The notes under the pieces are model-generated. The model was not told the DNA's origin, did not search any database, and was given only the letters and a program-made list of their open reading frames with translations. 64,000 nucleotides of DNA, taken from assembly GCF_001428125.1 (NCBI RefSeq), contig NZ_LMSM01000008.1:479185-543184 (forward strand), written 5' to 3'. Positions within the stretch are counted from its first letter, which is position 1; every line of letters starts with the position of its first letter. This DNA comes from Nocardioides sp. Soil774. Lineage in GTDB: Bacteria > Actinomycetota > Actinomycetes > Propionibacteriales > Nocardioidaceae. A program made the position numbers and the translations under genes. Of the stretch, positions 59,863 to 64,000 are shown in pieces.

Positions 59863-61262
59863 CGAGCACGGAGGACTTCGAGCGCTGGGGCGGGGCGGCG
59901 GCCTGGTCGTCGGGCGCCGAGCTCACCGCCATGCAGACCCTGCTCTGGCGCGCCGAGCGCCACCCCGTGCAGTCGTCGACCAGCACGGTCGTCATCGACC
60001 TCGACCGCGCGCCCGACTGGAAGCGCTTCGTCGCCGCGACGGAGTGGGGCACCGGGCTCGTACGCCGCCTGCGCCAGCGCGTCGTCGACCCGGTCGTGCC
60101 CACCGCAGCGCCGACCTGGGCCGACGACCCGACGTTCGACCTGGCCTACCACCTGCGCCGCGAGCGGGCCGACAGCCGCGAGGAGATGCTGGCCGCGGCC
60201 GCGCAGGTCGCCCTGCGGCCCTTCGACCGGTCCCGTCCGCTGTGGGAGGGCGTGCTGTTCGAGCTGCCCGACAGTGCGGCCTACGTCCTCAAGATCCACC
60301 ACGCGCTCGCCGACCCGCTCGGCACCGTGCAGCTGCTGTCGATGCTGCAGTCGGGCCGCCGCGCGCACACCCCGCGCAAGCCGCTCGGTGACGACGCGGC
60401 GGCACCGGTCGGCACCGACGGGGTGGAGCTCGCGGTCGCCGGCCTGCGCACCGACGTCTCCACGCTGCCCGACGCCGCCCGGGCGGCGGCACGCACCCTC
60501 GGCCACGCCGCCGTACGGCCGCAGGCGGTCGTCTCCTCCGCGCTGCGCTACGGCGCGTCCGTGCGCCGGCTGCTCACCCAGGCCGCGCCGCCCTCGCCGG
60601 AGCTCGGCCCGCGCACCGGCAAGATGTGGACGTTCCTCACCCTCGAGGCGCCGCTCGAGCCGCTGCGCACGGTCGCGAGGCAGGGCGGCGGCACCCTCGA
60701 CGACGCGGCGGTCGCCCTGGTGCTGGGCGGACTGCGCCGCTACCACGCGCGGCGCGACAGCCCTGTGCGCGAGCTGCCCGTCGGCGTACGGGTCTCGCTC
60801 GACCGCGCCGACGACCTCGGCAACCGCTTCGCCGGCGCGCTCATCTCCGGTCCGCTCTCGATCGAGGACCCCGTCGACCGGGTCGCCGCGGTGCGCGGCG
60901 AGGTGCTCTCGCTGCACACCGAGCGCGCGCTCGAGGTGCTCGACGCGACCGCGCCGGTGCTCAACCGGATGCCGTCCTTCGTCGGGGCCTCGGCCCTGCG
61001 CACGGCGGTCGCGCCGGACGCCTTCGTCCTCACGCTGCCCGGCCCGCCGCGCAAGCGCTTCATGGCCGGTGCCGAGGTGCAGGGGATGTACGTCCTCGGG
61101 CCGCTGCCCGGTGCCGCGCTGACCGCGTGCCTGGTGACGGTGGGCGACACCGCCTGCATCGGCGTCAACGTCGACGCCAGCGCGGTGGCCGACCTCGACG
61201 CGCTGCGCGCGTGCCTGGCCGAGGGCCTCGAGGAGATGGTGGCCGCCGGCCTCGGTGGTTGA
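59859..61262 (+). CDS. WS/DGAT-family acyltransferase
   Basis: A 467-residue wax ester synthase/diacylglycerol acyltransferase-like enzyme. The active-site motif is KIHHALADPLG: HHxxxD is intact but the usual following Gly is Pro. VRVSLDRADDLGNRFAG and NRMPSFVG match conserved blocks. It overlaps the acyltransferase gene (ATGA) and completes a possible route from glycerol-3-phosphate to storage lipid. The Pro change leaves activity uncertain. Confidence 0.85.
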   Translation: MTSTEDFERWGGAAAWSSGAELTAMQTLLWRAERHPVQSSTSTVVIDLDRAPDWKRFVAATEWGTGLVRRLRQRVVDPVVPTAAPTWADDPTFDLAYHLRRERADSREEMLAAAAQVALRPFDRSRPLWEGVLFELPDSAAYVLKIHHALADPLGTVQLLSMLQSGRRAHTPRKPLGDDAAAPVGTDGVELAVAGLRTDVSTLPDAARAAARTLGHAAVRPQAVVSSALRYGASVRRLLTQAAPPSPELGPRTGKMWTFLTLEAPLEPLRTVARQGGGTLDDAAVALVLGGLRRYHARRDSPVRELPVGVRVSLDRADDLGNRFAGALISGPLSIEDPVDRVAAVRGEVLSLHTERALEVLDATAPVLNRMPSFVGASALRTAVAPDAFVLTLPGPPRKRFMAGAEVQGMYVLGPLPGAALTACLVTVGDTACIGVNVDASAVADLDALRACLAEGLEEMVAAGLGG

Positions 61263-61281
61263 GGAGGTCGCTCCGCGACCG

Positions 61282-61746
61282 TCACGAAACCGGGCCGACG
61301 TAGCAGAGCATCCGCCAGTCCGTGCCGTCCTCGACGTTGCCGAAGCCCCGGCGCTCGTAGAAGCGGCGGGCGTCGGCGTCGACCTCGTCGACGTTGATGT
61401 GCATCTCCGGCGAGCCGAGCGCGGCAGCGACCTCCCGGCACGTCGCGAGGAGAAGGGTGCCGGTGCCGCGGTCGCGCAGGCCCGGCACGACGTAGAGCTC
61501 GTCGAGGTGGGACACCGGTCCGTCGAACCAGATCGCCGGGCGCAGCACGACCAGCGCGAAGCCGACCGCGGCGCCGTCGTCCTCCGCCAGCACCGCGACG
61601 ACGTCCTCGCGTGCGAGCAGGCCTGCGAAGCGGGCACCCAGCACGTCGGCCTCGTCGGTCGCCGACCCGAACTCGGTGTTGAAGTCGTGCAGCAGCCGGC
61701 CGAGCACCCCGGCGTCGTCGCCGGTCGCGCGGCGGACGAGGGTCAC
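61282..61746 (-). CDS. GNAT family N-acetyltransferase
   Basis: A 154-residue acetyltransferase with LDELYVVPGLRDRGTGTLLL (acetyl-CoA loop) and DADARRFYERRGF. GTG at 61746 overlaps the end of tadA, so it is the last gene of the TadA operon. The substrate is unknown. Confidence 0.85.
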   Translation of the reverse strand: MTLVRRATGDDAGVLGRLLHDFNTEFGSATDEADVLGARFAGLLAREDVVAVLAEDDGAAVGFALVVLRPAIWFDGPVSHLDELYVVPGLRDRGTGTLLLATCREVAAALGSPEMHINVDEVDADARRFYERRGFGNVEDGTDWRMLCYVGPVS

Positions 61747-62216
61747 GCCCGCTCCGCCCGGTGGTGGGAGAAGAACTCGTCGAGCAGAGCGGTCGACTCC
61801 GCAGCCAGCACGCCTGCGACGACCTCGGGGCGGTGGTTGAGGCGGCGGTCGCGCACCACGTCCCAGAGCGAGCCGACCGCGCCCAGCTTGTCGTCGTACG
61901 CCCCGAAGACGAGGCGGTCGACCCGGGCGAGCACCAGCGCGCCGGCGCACATCGTGCAGGGCTCGAGCGTGACGACGAGGGTGCAGCCGGTCAGCCGCCA
62001 CTCCCCGCGCGCGGCGGCCGCGGCGCGCAGCGCGACCACCTCGGCGTGCCCGGTCGGGTCTGCGTCGGACTCACGCGTGTTGCGGCCGGTGCCGATGACC
62101 GTGCCGGCCTCGTCGAGCACGACGGCCCCGACCGGTACGTCGTCGCCGGCCAGCGCCGCACGCGCCTCGGCGAGGGCCAGACGCATCGGGTCGGCCCAGG
62201 GTTCGAGCGGCCTCAT
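61743..62216 (-). CDS. tadA: tRNA-specific adenosine deaminase
   Basis: Converts A34 to inosine in tRNA-Arg(ACG). The zinc-dependent cytidine-deaminase fold has HAEV (zinc His and catalytic Glu, about 57-60) and PCTMCAGA (two zinc Cys, about 86-93). The 157-residue length is normal. It overlaps the upstream gene by 4 nt (ATGA). Confidence 0.93.
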   Translation of the reverse strand: MRPLEPWADPMRLALAEARAALAGDDVPVGAVVLDEAGTVIGTGRNTRESDADPTGHAEVVALRAAAAARGEWRLTGCTLVVTLEPCTMCAGALVLARVDRLVFGAYDDKLGAVGSLWDVVRDRRLNHRPEVVAGVLAAESTALLDEFFSHHRAERA

Positions 62217-62698
62217 GCCGAGGTGAGGCCCACGGCGTCGTCGAAGAGCTCGCCGAAGCCGAGGCGGCGCGCGATCTCGGACAGCATCTCGTCAGGGTAG
62301 AGCTCGACGTCGTCGAGCAGGGCACCGAGCTCGCTCGCGGGCAGGCCCAGGTCGCCGAGCAGCTCGAGGTCGCCGGCCGGCACCTCGACGTCGTCGTCCT
62401 CCGGGGGTGGCAGGCCGAGGAAGTCGATCGCCGACTGCGCGAGCTCCCACTCGTCGGCGGCGGTGACGTCGGAGAGCAGCACGCGGGCCGTGGTGTGGTC
62501 GACGCGCACGATCACGAAGAAGTCCTCGGCGACCGCGACCATGCCGACCGCGCCCGCCTCGCCCGACACGTGGCGCAGGGCGTGGCTGAGCGACTCGATG
62601 GTCTCGTAGGCCGGGGAGGCGATGTCCTGGACCTGCCAGTCGCCGTCCTCGAGCCACGCGGCCAGCGCGAAGTCGATCTCCCCGCTCTGCTCTGGCAT
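62213..62698 (-). CDS. TadA-associated protein
   Basis: A 161-residue acidic protein of the actinobacterial tRNA-adenosine-deaminase-associated family ([52 protein letters not shown]). It is co-translated with tadA (ATGA). Its role is unknown; a regulatory or assembly function with TadA is inferred from constant linkage. Confidence 0.85.
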   Translation of the reverse strand: MPEQSGEIDFALAAWLEDGDWQVQDIASPAYETIESLSHALRHVSGEAGAVGMVAVAEDFFVIVRVDHTTARVLLSDVTAADEWELAQSAIDFLGLPPPEDDDVEVPAGDLELLGDLGLPASELGALLDDVELYPDEMLSEIARRLGFGELFDDAVGLTSA

Positions 62699-62809
62699 GA
62701 CCGGCCTCCCCACCGTGATCAGACCTCCAATGTCGCAGAAAGCAGGGGGCCCGCCAACCCTCTTGTCGGGGACGATGCGTGCAGGCGCGGACCCACTAGG
62801 GTGAGCGCC

Positions 62810-63451
62810 ATGCGCCTGCACGTGGTGAACCACCCCCTCGTCTCCCACAAGCTCACCGTCCTCCGCGACGAGAACACCGACTCGCCGACCTTCCGGCGGT
62901 TGACCGACGAGCTGGTCACCCTCCTCGCCTACGAGGCGACCCGCGAGGTGCGCGTCGACCCGCTGGACATCACCACCCCGGTCGGGCCCACCACCGGCGT
63001 CTACCTCGCCCAGCCCAAGCCGATGGTGGTGCCGATCCTGCGTGCCGGTCTCGGCATGCTCGACGGGATGATGCGGCTCCTGCCGACGGCCGAGGTGGGC
63101 TTCCTCGGGATGGTGCGCAACGAGGAGACGCTCGAGGCCTCGACCTACGCCGAGCGCCTGCCCGAGGACCTCTCCGGTCGCCAGTGCTACGTCCTCGACC
63201 CGATGCTGGCCACTGGCGGCACCCTGGCCGCGGCCATCCGCTTCCTCACCGACCGCGGCGCCGACGACATCACCGCCATCTGCCTGCTCGTCGCGCCCGA
63301 GGGCGTGGCCAACCTCGAGGCCGGCCTCGCCGACCTCGACGTCCCGGTGACCGTCGTGACCGCCGCCCAGGACGAGAAGCTCAACGAGAAGGGCTACATC
63401 GTCCCGGGCCTCGGCGACGCCGGCGACCGGTTGTACGGCGTCGCGCACTGA
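62810..63451 (+). CDS. upp: Uracil phosphoribosyltransferase
   Basis: Salvages uracil with PRPP to form UMP. The 213-residue protein has [30 protein letters not shown], the PRPP loop [10 protein letters not shown] and the uracil-binding C-terminus [22 protein letters not shown] (62797-62802) lies 7 nt before the ATG (leaderless). It diverges from the TadA operon, a common actinobacterial arrangement. Confidence 0.96.
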   Translation: MRLHVVNHPLVSHKLTVLRDENTDSPTFRRLTDELVTLLAYEATREVRVDPLDITTPVGPTTGVYLAQPKPMVVPILRAGLGMLDGMMRLLPTAEVGFLGMVRNEETLEASTYAERLPEDLSGRQCYVLDPMLATGGTLAAAIRFLTDRGADDITAICLLVAPEGVANLEAGLADLDVPVTVVTAAQDEKLNEKGYIVPGLGDAGDRLYGVAH

Positions 63452-63462
63452 GGCTGCTCCCC

Positions 63463-63717
63463 CTACGCCTCGGCCAGCACCCGCACGACCTGCACCGACG
63501 CGGAGGGGATCGCAGTCCTGATCCCGTCCGCCATGGACCGCGCGCTCGCCTCGTCCTGCAGGACCACGACGGCGTGCGCCTCGCTGTCCGAGTCGGGTGC
63601 CTGACCCCAGATCGCACGGACGAAGCCCGGTTGCTGGCTGACGGTTGCTGCGATGTGCCCCAGGGCCTCCGCGTCGAGGGGACCCTCGACGGGCCACGTG
63701 CCGATGATCGCGAACAC
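63463..63717 (-). CDS. Small ferredoxin-fold-like protein (ABM/DUF type)
   Basis: An 84-residue protein with the pattern of a dimeric alpha/beta-barrel: MFAIIGTWPV, then QQPGFVRAIWGQ, HAVVVLQDEASA and VQVVRVLAEA. Resembles antibiotic-biosynthesis-monooxygenase-like small proteins, without identifiable active-site residues. It converges on upp. Function unknown. Confidence 0.6.
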   Translation of the reverse strand: MFAIIGTWPVEGPLDAEALGHIAATVSQQPGFVRAIWGQAPDSDSEAHAVVVLQDEASARSMADGIRTAIPSASVQVVRVLAEA

Positions 63718-63839
63718 CGCGCGCTCCTCCGTGGTCGGTTGCGGGACGACGCAACCCTGCCCGAGGGACCGTACGGAGTCGACCCTTCCTGGACCGAACC
63801 TCCGACATCCCTGCCCTCTCGCTGGAAGGTGAGTGTGTT

Positions 63840-64000
63840 ATGTCGCAGGACATCGGTGACGAACCTGTACCAGGACATCGGTGACACTTTCGGTGTCCTT
63901 GGTGGTGACACTTCTCCCCGCCGTGTGCACCTGATGCTCTGGCGGTGGCTGCCAATGACCCCTCGATCCCCGTGTCCGACTCGCGATCGCGCAGTGGCCT
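63840..64000. other. Repeat-bearing window end, possible insertion-sequence terminus
   Basis: CAGGACATCGGTGAC occurs twice (63846-63860 and 63871-63885, 25-bp period), preceded by ATGTCGCAGGACATC and followed by GGTGTCC/GTGACAC elements. Such GACATCGGTGAC repeats remind me of the ends of IS481-like elements in actinomycetes. No transposase is inside the window. The 120 bp before 63840 hold nothing recognisable. Confidence 0.35.

Overview
The window is high-GC DNA from an actinomycete. A Nocardioides-like (Nocardioidaceae) host fits best, judging by gene content: a Bpa proteasome activator, a DUF4446 protein, a MobA/DUF6457 pair, a TadA-associated protein, and a plsB-plsC-WS/DGAT lipid operon. 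GTG starts, ATGA/GTGA stop-start overlaps and TAGNNT -10 hexamers 6-7 nt before start codons (leaderless transcripts) are common. Species assignment is inference.

Left chromosomal part (1-41942): an APC permease; a cAMP-type module (cyclic-nucleotide-binding protein plus class III cyclase); arginine deiminase; a DUF559-like protein; a DUF6058-GNAT fusion; a GDT1-type cation transporter; prephenate dehydratase; a PAP2-lipid kinase fusion diverging from serS with two HAD phosphatases; Bpa; a quinone reductase; a MobA-like pair; a nitrilase; a biotinyl carrier protein; an aldo/keto reductase; an MFS exporter. Next come two back-to-back OmpR-type two-component systems that share an upstream direct repeat, an ABC operon, a CDF zinc-type exporter, a chromate transporter, a second APC permease, a TetR-MMPL operon with a perfect operator palindrome, and a DUF305-DUF6153-DUF305 operon.

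Mobile part (41943-56251): about 14.3 kb integrated in the 3' end of a tRNA-Ser(CGA) gene. It is bounded by a 23-bp direct repeat, with 11-bp-period repeats at both ends that look like integrase arm sites. It carries a tyrosine integrase, a small excisionase-like protein, a second small DNA-binding protein and a MobF relaxase, but no type IV secretion genes, so I read it as an integrative mobilizable element. The cargo is stress-related: a decayed P1B-ATPase tail, a second DUF6153-DUF305 pair, a self-regulated ECF sigma/anti-sigma pair controlling a secreted EF-hand protein, a lipoprotein hydrolase, a uracil-DNA-glycosylase-like protein, a LysR/TDT-transporter pair, and a fluoride-riboswitch-controlled crcB-DUF190-crcB operon.

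Right chromosomal part (56229-64000): tRNA-Ser(CGA), the plsB-like/HAD-PlsC/WS-DGAT operon, a TadA operon (TadA-associated protein, TadA, GNAT), upp, a small ferredoxin-fold-like protein and, at the very edge, repeats that may be the end of an insertion sequence.

A palindromic intergenic repeat occurs three times just after stop codons (4957-5018, 6022-6092, 21157-21229).
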